A stretch of DNA of 64,000 bases from Acidobacteriota bacterium. GTDB lineage: Bacteria > Acidobacteriota > Vicinamibacteria > Vicinamibacterales > CAVVIG01. Numbering within the stretch: position 1 is the stretch's first letter; every line of letters starts with the position of its first letter. Shown one piece after another: positions 34,376 through 43,580 of this stretch. The position numbers and the translations under genes are program-made. The notes under the pieces are model-generated. The model made no database searches. It was given only the letters and a program-made list of their open reading frames with translations, and was not told the DNA's origin. The stretch spans positions 1-64,000 of the forward strand of contig JACPZW010000013.1 of assembly GCA_016195265.1 (NCBI GenBank), given 5' to 3'.

Positions 34376-35556
34376 TTACTTCGGCGGCAGTTTCGGTTGC
34401 CCGAAGGTCGCCGCGTCAATCGAGACATTCAGCTTCACGTCACTGAACTCGAAGTTGTCCCGGCCGTCCAGCCACGTGAACGTCCAGTGGAAGGGGAACT
34501 TGATTCCGCCGACATCGCGGTAGTCGGAGTAGTCCACCTGCGTCGGCACGCGGCCGATCGGCGAACGGCCATGGCGCACCATTCGCACGAGCAGACCCGA
34601 GGCGTCATCGAAATACAACGTGGCCAGCGTGCCGTTCGGGCCGTTTCCCTGAAGCACCGTCACGTCCTTGTCATTGATCGTCGTCGGCGGACCGACGCGC
34701 AGATCCGTGAGCGCTTGCTTGATCTGCGAAGGAAAGGAAAGCTGCGCGTCCAGCCTCGCGCCGTCGCGCTCGCTTCCACCCAGCTCGTATTTCGCGACGA
34801 CGGCAAGCGGCGTCGCGATCCAGCCGGTGCGGCCGTCGTAGGTTCTCACGCTGACACCGCGATCTGGATATTCGGGGAAGTGGATGTGTGTGGCGCGCTT
34901 GTCCGGAGCCTGGGCGGAGATTTCCACGACACCGCCGCCCCCGAACCCTCGATAGCCCACGCTCTTCCCGGTGGCGACAAAGCTGGTGATGCTCGCCACC
35001 TTCTGGCCCCCGCCCAGCGCCTGCAGGTATGCAGGTACTTGTTGAGCACCTGATCGACCGAAGGCACACCCGTCGCGGGTGTGAGCACGTCATCGAATTC
35101 AAGCGCCGGCTCGCCGTACACCGTATCCAGGGTCGGCGTGATCACCGGCCGATCGCGGCCGCGGTGGCAGGTCCAGCACGTCACGACCTGACGTCCGGCG
35201 AAGTGGTCGCGGTTGATGGCGGTCACCATCTCCACCATGCGCCGTGCGGTCCGCTTTCTCGGTGTGTCGAGCGCCCAGTCGACGTGGTCGGTGCCGGCGG
35301 AGGGATGACAGCCCACACAGTCGGAGCCGACGGCGGCCGACATGATGCCCATCGTCAGGAGGAAGTCGTCCACCGAGATGCCTTTGAGCGCCTGGACGTT
35401 CTTGAACACCTCGTCCACGGTCATCGGTTTCGTTGATGCCGGGGGCGCCGCGGCCTGCGGACCCTGCAGCGCCAGGGCGTGCTGACCGGCTCCGATCGAC
35501 CCCGCGAGCACGATGACGGCGGCAGCACGGATCAGCGGCCTGGGTCCGATCCTCAT
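34376..35556 (-). pseudogene. Two-heme c-type cytochrome (photosynthetic-RC cytochrome-like) with C-terminal lipoprotein-sorting-like domain, frameshifted
   Basis: From ATG 35556 (AGGGGA SD) a signal peptide ending QHALALQ is followed by MTVDEVFKNVQALKGISVDDF, heme motifs CVGCH (near 89) and CWTCH (near 135), and DVLTPATGVPSVDQVLNKYL. At 35023-35038 the 8-bp word TGCAGGTA occurs twice in tandem. Removing one copy restores NKYLQALGGGQKVASITSFVATG and joins the frame to the 200-residue C-terminal domain (YDGRTGWIATPL, GLLVRMVRHGRSPIGRVPTQVDYSDYRDVGGIKFPFHW), which ends at 34376. The first part resembles the multi-heme reaction-centre cytochrome subunit family found in non-phototrophic Acidobacteriota. 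Either mutated, switchable by slippage, or an assembly error. Confidence 0.8.
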
Positions 35557-35579
35557 TGGAGTCCCCTTCGTTGACGAGA

Positions 35580-36269
35580 CTACTTCTGCGGTTTTCCGGT
35601 CCGCCCGGCGGGGACCGATTGACGGAATTCCTCCATGCGGCGATTGAGCTTCTGATAGAACTTGGCGTCTTCGCCGGGATACCAGTAGCTCCGGTGGCAC
35701 TGCTCGCACGCCCTGTCGAGATTCTCACCGGCGTCCCACAGCTCGTTGACGTCCTTCCGTTTCACGATGTCGAGGACCTCGAGTCCCACGTTTCGCAGCG
35801 CCTCGATGCGGGCATTCCACTCCACCGGGTCGCGTTCGACCTTGGCCGTGATCTGCGCCGGGCTCAATTCCACCGGGTCCGGCCCGCCGCTGTTGTTAAG
35901 GTCTCCCGGCGGGGCGAAGGGGCGAGGAACCTTGAGCAGGTAGGCCCCTTCCGCCAGCGTGACCGCGCCGATGCGGATCTTCTCCCAGTCCGCGTCCGTC
36001 TTCGGCTCGATGTTCACAACCCCCTTCTTGGTGATCTGGGTACTCACCGCGTCGAAGATATTGTCGGCCAGCGGATCGAGCATGTCCCGCATGAGTTCCT
36101 TGACGGAGACGACGGGTTTCATGTCGCCCCACAACTTGGTCGCTGGAGGTGAAGCCGAAGGCGGCGTCGACGTCGACGACGGTTTCGGCGACGAACAGTC
36201 AGAGATCAGGACGCCAAGGACCAGGAGTCCCGTGCACACGACGAGAAGGTTGCGAATGCGAAGCGTCAC
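35580..36269 (-). CDS. Cytochrome c'-like exported protein
   Basis: The protein has 229 residues from a GTG at 36269 with GGAGGTGA six nt upstream. A hydrophobic N-terminus (LLVVCTGLLVLGVLISDC) is followed by a Ser/Pro linker; the Cys is not in a canonical lipobox. The C-terminal half is a four-helix cytochrome c' type with a single heme motif near the end, ACEQCHRSYWYPGEDAKFY, and helix 2 EKIRIGAVTLAEGAYLLKVP. Such proteins pass electrons or bind gases in the periplasm. The gene lies 24 nt upstream of the frameshifted cytochrome, same strand, a probable operon. Confidence 0.75.
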   Translation of the reverse strand: MTLRIRNLLVVCTGLLVLGVLISDCSSPKPSSTSTPPSASPPATKLWGDMKPVVSVKELMRDMLDPLADNIFDAVSTQITKKGVVNIEPKTDADWEKIRIGAVTLAEGAYLLKVPRPFAPPGDLNNSGGPDPVELSPAQITAKVERDPVEWNARIEALRNVGLEVLDIVKRKDVNELWDAGENLDRACEQCHRSYWYPGEDAKFYQKLNRRMEEFRQSVPAGRTGKPQK

Positions 36270-36518
36270 GAATTCACCTCCAGCCCAGTTCAACGGGCAA
36301 TCGTAGCGGAATCCTGGTTCCTTACAATGAATACCTTGATCCTCGGCTCCAAGGACAATTGCCATCTGTCCTTGTAATCAGTCCATGACTTGGTACATTT
36401 GCCAGGATAGCGCCCGCGTCGGCCAGGCTCCGCCGTCGATGATTCTTTCGCGCGCGCTCCGGCCTCACTGTAGAATGGCGGCCTTCCGACTCGGGAGCCG
36501 TAGACGAGGAGGCGCGAC

Positions 36519-37331
36519 ATGCCACGGAGATCGCTGACGCGCGCGGTGCCGATCGTCGCCGTTGTGTTCGGCGTGGGGGCGAGCCTGCTCGCCGCGCAAG
36601 GTGCGCCCGCGAAGAATCCGCTCGAGGGCGACCCGGCCGCCATCAAAGCCGGCATGGGCATCTTCCGCGCCCGCTGCGCCGATTGCCACGGCGTGGACGC
36701 CCGCGGCGTGCGCGGTCCCGACATCTCCCGTGTCTGGGCCGAAGGCCGCACCGACAGCGGGTTGTTCCAGACGCTCCGCACCGGCGTGCCTAACACGGAA
36801 ATGCCCTCCGTCGGCGCGCGCACGTCGGACGTCGAGGTGTGGCAGATCCTCGCCTACGTGCGCACGCTGGCCGCGCCCGGGCCGGCCGATCCGCCGCGCG
36901 GCAATGCGGAGAACGGCGAGCGCGTGTTTCGTGCGAACTGTGCGAGCTGTCATCGCGTGAACGGGAAAGGCGGCCGACTGGGTCCGGATCTGTCGCGCAT
37001 CGGCGCCGCCCGTGCCCGCGACGCGATCGTCAACCGCATCGTCGGCGCCGCCGAGGGTTCACGCCCGGGCTACGAGCCCGTCACCGTGACGCCGCCGGAC
37101 GGGCAGCCGATTCACGGCGTGAAGAAGAACGAGGATCTGTTTTCCGTGCAAATCATGGACTCGCGCGAGCGCATCCAGGGCTACGAGAAGGACAAGATGA
37201 AGGCGGTCCAGGACGACAAGAAGTCCGCGATGCCGCCCTTTGGTTCCGACCGCCTCAGCCAGAGCGATCTCGACGATGTCGTCCGGTATTTGCAGGGTCT
37301 GCGTGGATTCGATCCGGCGGTGAAACAGTAG
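36519..37331 (+). CDS. Two-heme periplasmic cytochrome c
   Basis: The protein has 270 residues. Signal ending at SLLAAQG. First heme ARCADCHGVDARG (near 51-55) with PNTEMPS as Met ligand; second ANCASCHRVNGKGG (near 143-147), with AMPPFGSDRLSQSDLDDVVRYLQGL closing the fold. Such di-heme proteins serve PQQ dehydrogenases, and the next gene is one, 32 nt downstream. AGGAGG lies 7 nt before the ATG; TAGAAT at 36471 is a possible -10 for an mRNA with a 40-nt leader. Confidence 0.88.
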   Translation: MPRRSLTRAVPIVAVVFGVGASLLAAQGAPAKNPLEGDPAAIKAGMGIFRARCADCHGVDARGVRGPDISRVWAEGRTDSGLFQTLRTGVPNTEMPSVGARTSDVEVWQILAYVRTLAAPGPADPPRGNAENGERVFRANCASCHRVNGKGGRLGPDLSRIGAARARDAIVNRIVGAAEGSRPGYEPVTVTPPDGQPIHGVKKNEDLFSVQIMDSRERIQGYEKDKMKAVQDDKKSAMPPFGSDRLSQSDLDDVVRYLQGLRGFDPAVKQ

Positions 37332-37351
37332 GGGCGGAGCTTGCTCCGCCC
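37332..37351. repeat. Hairpin GGGCGGAGC-TT-GCTCCGCCC
   Basis: Perfect 9-bp arms. It occupies most of the 32-nt gap between the cytochrome stop and the PQQ dehydrogenase, just ahead of its SD (AAGAGGAG). Confidence 0.9.
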
Positions 37352-37363
37352 AAGAGGAGACAT

Positions 37364-39004
37364 ATGCGCGCCACGATCGATCGTTGTCTGCGGATCGCGG
37401 GTCTGGCTGTACTCGTCGGCGCGGCCGTTGTCGCCGCGCAGCAGGCGCCGCCGGCGCAGGTGTCCGAGCAGGAGATCCTCGACGGCCTGAAGGCCGACGG
37501 ATCGCGCTGGCTCACCTTCGGCGGCGACTACGCGAATCAGCGGCACAGCCCGCTGACGTCGCTCACGCCGGCGAACGTGAATCGCCTCGTGCCGCAATGG
37601 ACGTTCCAGACGGGCACGCTCGGCAACTTCGAGACGACGCCGCTGCTGCGCGACAACGTGCTGTACGTCACCGGCCCGCAGAACGTGGCGTGGGCGATCG
37701 ACGCGCGCACGGGCCGGCAGATCTGGCGCTACCGCCGCGAGCTGCCGCCGAATCTGACCGCGTGCTGCGGCCTGGTCAACCGCGGCTTCGGCGTGCTGGG
37801 CGACAAGCTGTTCATGACGACGCTCGACGCGCACCTGCTCGCGCTGGACATGAAGACCGGCGCGATCGCGTGGGATGCGACGCTCGAAGATTACAAGCGC
37901 GGCTACGCGTCGACGCTCGCGCCGCTCGTCGTGAAAGGAAAAGTGATCGTCGGCGTGGCCGGCGGCGAGTACGGCATCCGCGGCTTCCTCGATGCGTACG
38001 ATGCGCAGACGGGAAAGCGCGCGTGGCGCTTCTACACGATCCCGGGGCCGGGCGAGCCCGGCCACAACACGTGGTCCGGCGATTCGTGGCAGCGCGGCGG
38101 CGCCGGACTCTGGGTGACCGGCGCGTACGATCCGGAATTGAACCTCCTGTATTACGGGACCGGCAATCCAGGTCCGGACTATCACAGCGACAGCCGCGAG
38201 GGTGACAACCTGTACAGCTGCTCGCTCGTGGCGATCGACGCCGACACGGGCAAGATCCGCTGGCACTATCAGTTCACGCCGCACGACATTCACGACTGGG
38301 ATGCGACTGAAGTGCCCGTGCTCGCCGATCTCACGATCGCCGGGCAGGCACGCAAGGTCGTGATGTTCGCGAACCGGAACGGTTTCTACTACACGCTCGA
38401 TCGCACCAACGGCAAACTGATCCTCGCCAAGCCGTTCGTACTCACGACGTGGGCCAAGCAGATCGACAGTGACGGCCGACCGCACCTCGAACCCGGCCAC
38501 GTCCCGGATGAGAAGGGCGAGATCACGTGCCCGGACATCACGGGCGGGACGAACTTCTGGCCGCCGACCTACGATCCGGGCTCGCGTCTGTTCTTCGTCA
38601 ACGCACGCGAAGTCTGCGCGATGTTCTACGCGTGGAAGCCCGACTACAAAGAAGGTGAGCGGTTCACCGGCGGCGCCGCGCAGCGGGTCACGGGGTCCGA
38701 CACGAAAGCGATCGGCGCGCTCCGCGCGATCGATCCGGTCACCGGCGAACGGCGCTGGCAGTTCGAGTACCTGTCGCCGTCGACCGCAGGTCTGCTCTCG
38801 ACGGCGTCGGGATTGATCTTCAGCGGCGACGCCGACGGGAATCTGCTCGCGCTCGATTCGCGGAGCGGGAAGCTGCTCTGGCGGTATCAGATGGGCGCGA
38901 CGATGCACGGCACGTCGCCGATCACGTACATGCTCGACGGACGCCAGCACGTGCTCGTCCCGGCGGGCACGACGCTGACGGCGTGGGCGATACCCGCACC
39001 GTGA
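37364..39004 (+). CDS. PQQ-dependent methanol/ethanol-type dehydrogenase
   Basis: The protein has 546 residues. Signal ending VVAAQQ. Eight-bladed quinoprotein propeller with W-motifs (AWAIDARTGRQIWRY, LLALDMKTGAIAWD, LDAYDAQTGKRAWRF, LVAIDADTGKIRWHY, LRAIDPVTGERRWQFEY, LLALDSRSGKLLWRYQMG). The vicinal cysteines in LTACCGLV (near 133-134) match the disulfide ring over PQQ. NPGPDY and HDIHDWDATE supply residues of the Ca/lanthanide site and catalytic Asp region. It oxidises alcohols in the periplasm and hands electrons to cytochrome c, likely the upstream gene's product. Slightly shorter than classical MDH (about 600). Confidence 0.9.
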   Translation: MRATIDRCLRIAGLAVLVGAAVVAAQQAPPAQVSEQEILDGLKADGSRWLTFGGDYANQRHSPLTSLTPANVNRLVPQWTFQTGTLGNFETTPLLRDNVLYVTGPQNVAWAIDARTGRQIWRYRRELPPNLTACCGLVNRGFGVLGDKLFMTTLDAHLLALDMKTGAIAWDATLEDYKRGYASTLAPLVVKGKVIVGVAGGEYGIRGFLDAYDAQTGKRAWRFYTIPGPGEPGHNTWSGDSWQRGGAGLWVTGAYDPELNLLYYGTGNPGPDYHSDSREGDNLYSCSLVAIDADTGKIRWHYQFTPHDIHDWDATEVPVLADLTIAGQARKVVMFANRNGFYYTLDRTNGKLILAKPFVLTTWAKQIDSDGRPHLEPGHVPDEKGEITCPDITGGTNFWPPTYDPGSRLFFVNAREVCAMFYAWKPDYKEGERFTGGAAQRVTGSDTKAIGALRAIDPVTGERRWQFEYLSPSTAGLLSTASGLIFSGDADGNLLALDSRSGKLLWRYQMGATMHGTSPITYMLDGRQHVLVPAGTTLTAWAIPAP

Positions 39005-39007
39005 TAT

Positions 39008-39033
39008 GTAGGGCGGGTCCTTCTGGACCCGCC
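39008..39033. repeat. Single GTAGGGCGGGTCC/GGACCCGCC palindrome
   Basis: A solo half of the bipartite element, with loop TTCT. It lies 4 nt after the PQQ dehydrogenase stop and ahead of the NHL gene. Confidence 0.9.
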
Positions 39034-39085
39034 TGTGTTGTCTGGGCGTTCGATTACCACGCGTTATCCAAAAGAGGAGGCTATC

Positions 39086-40174
39086 GTGAAACGTTTTCTA
39101 GTTCCCGTCGTTGCCGCAATGATCCTGGCTCTGGGCGTCGTCGTGAGCCAGGCGCAGCGGGGCGGCCCAAGTCCTGAACAGCAGGCCGCGCTCGCCAAAC
39201 AGGACGCGCTCGAAAAGGCCACGGCGAAGCTGCAAATCACCGAGGACGTGCTGCCGCTCTCCGTGCCCAGCCACACGATCGGCGAAGCCGTGGGCGTCGC
39301 GAAGAACGCGCAGGGCCACCTGTTCGTCTTCACGCGCAGCGGCAACGTCGGCCCCGCGAAGGGCGCGACGGCGTCGCAGCTCTTCGAGTTCGATCCGACG
39401 TTGAAGTTCGTGAAGCAGTGGGGGCAGGACAACTACGCCGCGTCGTTCGCGCACACCGTCCGCGTCGACAAATACGGCAACGTCTGGATGACGGACGAAG
39501 GCGCGAACATGGTCGTCAAGTTCAACCCGCAGGGCATGGTCTCGATGGTCCTCGGGCGCAAGACGGAAGCGATCGACTACCTCGAGCGCTTCACCGAGCG
39601 CGGCGAAAAAGAAGAAGTCCGCTATCCGGCCGGCAACATGGGCACGTTCAACCGCCCGACCGACGTCACGTGGGACACGCAGGACAACATCTTCGTCAGC
39701 GACGGGTACAACAACTCGCGCGTCGTGAAGATCGCGAAGAACGGCACGTGGGTGAAGGCGCTCGGCACGCGCGGCGCCGGCCCGAACCAGTTCAACACGC
39801 CGCACGCGATCACGTCGGACGCCAAGGGCAACATCTACGTCGCGGATCGCGGCAACCGGCGCATTCAGGTGTTCGATTCGGATCTGAACCCGGTCCGCAT
39901 CATCGCCAACGTCGGCGCGCCGTGGAGCGTCTGCACGTCGCCGGCGCCGAACCAGTTCCTGTTCAGCGGCGACGGGAACGGCAAGCTGTACAAGGTGGAC
40001 ATGAACGGCAACCTGGTCGGCTGGGCGCAGACGAGCGAAGGGCACGGGCAGACCGGCTGCCTCGTGCACGAGATCCACTGCGAGTCGGATACGGTGATCT
40101 ACAAGGGCGACTGCTCGACCTGGACGGTCGAGAAGATCACGATCAAGGGCGCTGCGAGGGCGTCCGCCCAATAG
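39086..40174 (+). CDS. Secreted NHL-repeat six-bladed propeller protein
   Basis: The protein has 362 residues. GTG start 39086 with AGAGGAGG 7 nt upstream; signal MKRFLVPVVAAMILALGVVVSQ. NHL blades: HTIGEAVGVAKNAQGHLFVF, AHTVRVDKYGNVWMTDEGANMVVKF, FNRPTDVTWDTQDNIFVSDGYNNSRVVKI, FNTPHAITSDAKGNIYVADRGNRRIQVFD, PNQFLFSGDGNGKLYKVD. The fold resembles peptidylglycine amidating lyase; catalytic activity is not established. It follows the PQQ dehydrogenase. The paralogue at 51131-52273 also begins GTGAAACG. Confidence 0.8.
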   Translation: MKRFLVPVVAAMILALGVVVSQAQRGGPSPEQQAALAKQDALEKATAKLQITEDVLPLSVPSHTIGEAVGVAKNAQGHLFVFTRSGNVGPAKGATASQLFEFDPTLKFVKQWGQDNYAASFAHTVRVDKYGNVWMTDEGANMVVKFNPQGMVSMVLGRKTEAIDYLERFTERGEKEEVRYPAGNMGTFNRPTDVTWDTQDNIFVSDGYNNSRVVKIAKNGTWVKALGTRGAGPNQFNTPHAITSDAKGNIYVADRGNRRIQVFDSDLNPVRIIANVGAPWSVCTSPAPNQFLFSGDGNGKLYKVDMNGNLVGWAQTSEGHGQTGCLVHEIHCESDTVIYKGDCSTWTVEKITIKGAARASAQ

Positions 40175-40268
40175 AAGTTAGAAGTGAAAAGTGAAAACTG
40201 AAAAGTAAGAGCGGTCCTCAACTCTTCACTTTTCTCTTTTCACTTTTCCGTTTTCAGTTTCCCTTTCC
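40174..40268. repeat. Iterated-word hairpin, AGTGAAAA type
   Basis: Left arm words GAAGTTA, GAAGTGAAAA, GTGAAAACT, GAAAAGTAAG (40174-40210); right arm CTCTTCACTTTT, CTCTTTTCACTTTT, CCGTTTTCAGTTT (40222-40268). It lies between convergent genes. The right arm holds the last codons and stop of the 40240-40620 gene (KLKTEK). Confidence 0.85.
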
Positions 40269-40620
40269 ACGCCATCAACGCCGTCAAGACGACGATCGCC
40301 GTGAGCAGCTGCCGCTCCGTCGACGGATTCATCGGATCGCGCGCGACCTTGAGCAGCAGCCGCGTCCGCGTCCATCCGCCCTTCGCGTACAGCGTGTCGT
40401 ACTGCTGCGTCACCATGTCGTGCGCGGCGACGGCGTCGGGATCGTCGCCGAGGCCAAGCGCGAGCTGGGTGGGCAGGATCGGCAACTCGCCGCGCGGATC
40501 AACCGCCCAGTTGACGAACTTCGCGGCGAGACTCCGGTCGTCGCCCGGCGGCCACAGAAAGACGGCGAGCATGGCGGCGCCGGCGAGCAGCCACCACTGG
40601 CGGTTGTTGGGTTGCCACAT
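40240..40620 (-). CDS. Small membrane-anchored hypothetical protein
   Basis: The protein has 126 residues. MWQPNNRQWWLLAGAAMLAVFLW is an N-terminal membrane segment, and a second weak one (LLTAIVVLTALMAW) is near the end. The central part LAAKFVNWAVDPRGELPILPTQLALGLGDDPDAVAAHDMVTQQYDTLY is soluble. The last residues KLKTEK come from the repeat arm. No family recognised. Repeat hairpins directly adjoin both ends, one touching the start codon side and one containing the stop. Confidence 0.55.
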   Translation of the reverse strand: MWQPNNRQWWLLAGAAMLAVFLWPPGDDRSLAAKFVNWAVDPRGELPILPTQLALGLGDDPDAVAAHDMVTQQYDTLYAKGGWTRTRLLLKVARDPMNPSTERQLLTAIVVLTALMAWKGKLKTEK

Positions 40621-40622
40621 GG

Positions 40623-40719
40623 AAATTCAGATTTCAGAATTCAGAGTTCAGATTGAATTCAGATTTCAGATTCTCAATCTCCCACTCAATCTGAAATCTG
40701 AATTCATAAATCTGAAATC
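40623..40719. repeat. Iterated-word hairpin, ATTCAGATTTC type
   Basis: Left arm: ATTCAGATTTC, AGAATTCAGAGTTC, AGATTGAATTC, AGATTTCAGATTC (40625-40674). Right arm: CTCAATCTGAAATC, TGAATTCATAAATC, TGAAATCTC (40684-40719). AT-rich against the surrounding GC-rich genes; the right end runs into the TGA of glpK. Confidence 0.85.
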
Positions 40720-42258
<1,539 letters not shown>

Positions 42259-42283
42259 GGTCCGCCACTATACAATGTGCGCC
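42259..42283. promoter_or_regulatory. Compact divergent promoter of glpK and glpF
   Basis: Only 25 bp separate the two start codons. TATAGT (minus, 42272-42267) is 8 nt before glpK; TACAAT (plus, 42271-42276) is 7 nt before glpF. The two -10 boxes overlap, so the genes may compete for polymerase or share one regulator; both messages would be nearly leaderless. Confidence 0.55.
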
Positions 42284-43048
42284 ATGTCACGAGAACTGAC
42301 CCGTGAGTTGCTGGCCGAGTTCCTCGGCACGTTCGTGCTGATCGTGTTCGGCGTGGGCGTCGTCGCGCAGGTCGTGCTGAGCAAACAGGCCAACGGCGCC
42401 TACCTGTCAATCAACATCGCGTGGGGCCTCGCCGTCGCGATGGGGTGTTATGTGTCGGCCGGCGTGACGGGCGCGCATCTGAATCCTGCCGTCACGCTCG
42501 CGCTCGCCGTGCACCGCAAGCTGCCGTGGGGCAAGGTCCTGCCGTACTCGCTCGCGCAGATTGCGGGCGCGTTCGTCGCGTCGACGGTCGTCTACGTGAC
42601 GTATCACGAGGCGCTGGGTGCGTTCGACGGCGGCGTCCGGCAGGTGGCCGGCGCGCAGGGGACCGCAGGCATCTGGGCGACGTATCCGCAGCCGTTCCTC
42701 AGCACATTTCCCGGCGGCTTTGTCGATCAGATCGTCGGCACGGCGCTGCTCGTCGGCGTCATCCTTGGTATCACCGACTCGCGAAACTCGGCGCCGCCGG
42801 CGGGCACGACGCCGATCGTCGTCGGGCTGCTCGTCGTCGTCATCGGCATGACGTTCGGCTTCAATGCCGGCTACGCGATCAACCCCGCGCGCGATTTCGG
42901 CCCACGGCTGTTTACGTTCGTCGCCGGCTGGGGCGGGGCTGTGTTCACGGCGGGGAACAACTGGTGGTGGGTGCCGATCGTCGGGCCCCTCGTCGGCGGC
43001 GTGATCGGCGGGTGGGTTTACGACGCCTTCGTCGGCAATCGTTTGTAA
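42284..43048 (+). CDS. glpF: Aquaglyceroporin / glycerol uptake facilitator
   Basis: The protein has 254 residues and six membrane segments. First NPA box GAHLNPAVTLAL (near 64-66) and second GYAINPARDFGPRL (near 203-205), where the Asp after NPAR is typical of glycerol-conducting members. LLAEFLGTFVLIVFGVGVVAQ is helix 1, GTALLVGVILGITDSRN helix 4. Passive glycerol import feeding the adjacent divergent glpK. ATGs at 42248 and 42275 are possible but overlap the glpK promoter or the -10; 42284 fits the TACAAT spacing. Confidence 0.92.
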   Translation: MSRELTRELLAEFLGTFVLIVFGVGVVAQVVLSKQANGAYLSINIAWGLAVAMGCYVSAGVTGAHLNPAVTLALAVHRKLPWGKVLPYSLAQIAGAFVASTVVYVTYHEALGAFDGGVRQVAGAQGTAGIWATYPQPFLSTFPGGFVDQIVGTALLVGVILGITDSRNSAPPAGTTPIVVGLLVVVIGMTFGFNAGYAINPARDFGPRLFTFVAGWGGAVFTAGNNWWWVPIVGPLVGGVIGGWVYDAFVGNRL

Positions 43049-43051
43049 CGG

Positions 43052-43106
43052 GTGCCTGTCACCTGCCTGTCACCTACCTGGCAGGTGACAGGCAGGTGAC
43101 AGGCAC
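43052..43106. terminator. Perfect 23-bp hairpin of CCTGTCACCTG words between convergent genes
   Basis: GTGCCTGTCACC-TGCCTGTCACC and its exact inverse enclose a 9-nt loop. The 11-bp word is iterated in each arm. It starts 3 nt after the glpF stop and ends directly at the TGA of the next gene. No T-tract, so termination is inferred from position and stem strength. Confidence 0.75.
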
Positions 43107-43511
43107 TCACTTGATCATCGCGGCCTGCCGCGACGCTTCGACGAAGTACCCGTAATCAAACGCGGCCATCGGCGCCCGCGCTTCGTCCCGCTCCTTCAAC
43201 GCCGCCGTCAGGGCTCCGGCCACCTTCGGATTCGTCGACGCGTAGACGGTCGCGCGCCTCAGCGTTTCCATCCGAATCATCGTCGGCGTCCTCGCCACGA
43301 GCAACGCGAGCGTGTCGGCTACGAGGTGCGACACGTCGTACTTCGGATCCGTGGCGCGCCAGTTCTTCGCGGCATCCGCTGCCATTGGCAGCGACTTCGC
43401 GGCGCCGATGTCGAACGGGAAGCAGAGCAGCGGGGGACCCGCGAGCGCGGGGCGCGCAAGGACCAGCAGGGCGGCGGCGGCGAGGAGCAGCGAGTAGACG
43501 CGTCGAGTCAT
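43107..43511 (-). CDS. Small exported protein, unknown function
   Basis: The protein has 134 residues. MTRRVYSLLLAAAALLVLAR, then PALAG, is a signal peptide. The mature part starts GPPLLCFPFDIGAAKSLPM and is otherwise helical (ADTLALLVARTPTMIRMETLRRATVYASTN, ALTAALKERDEAR). The LLCFPFDIG motif recurs in unannotated acidobacterial proteins as far as I recall, but no function is known. Excellent SD AGGAGGG 6 nt before the ATG. The stop abuts the hairpin. Confidence 0.65.
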   Translation of the reverse strand: MTRRVYSLLLAAAALLVLARPALAGPPLLCFPFDIGAAKSLPMAADAAKNWRATDPKYDVSHLVADTLALLVARTPTMIRMETLRRATVYASTNPKVAGALTAALKERDEARAPMAAFDYGYFVEASRQAAMIK

Positions 43512-43580
43512 CAGTAACCCTCCTGGCGAGCAAGACGGCGCCACGCCGGCGTCTGTTAACGGTAAGATTCCTCGCAGCGC

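Noticed and set aside
37332-37351. Hairpin before the PQQ dehydrogenase as a riboswitch
   Set aside because: It is a member of the GAGCTTGCTC palindrome family found at five other unrelated places; no aptamer-like structure.
43052-43106. Hairpin pairs and short direct repeats as CRISPR
   Set aside because: Repeats are inverted and contiguous, with no unique spacers and no cas genes.
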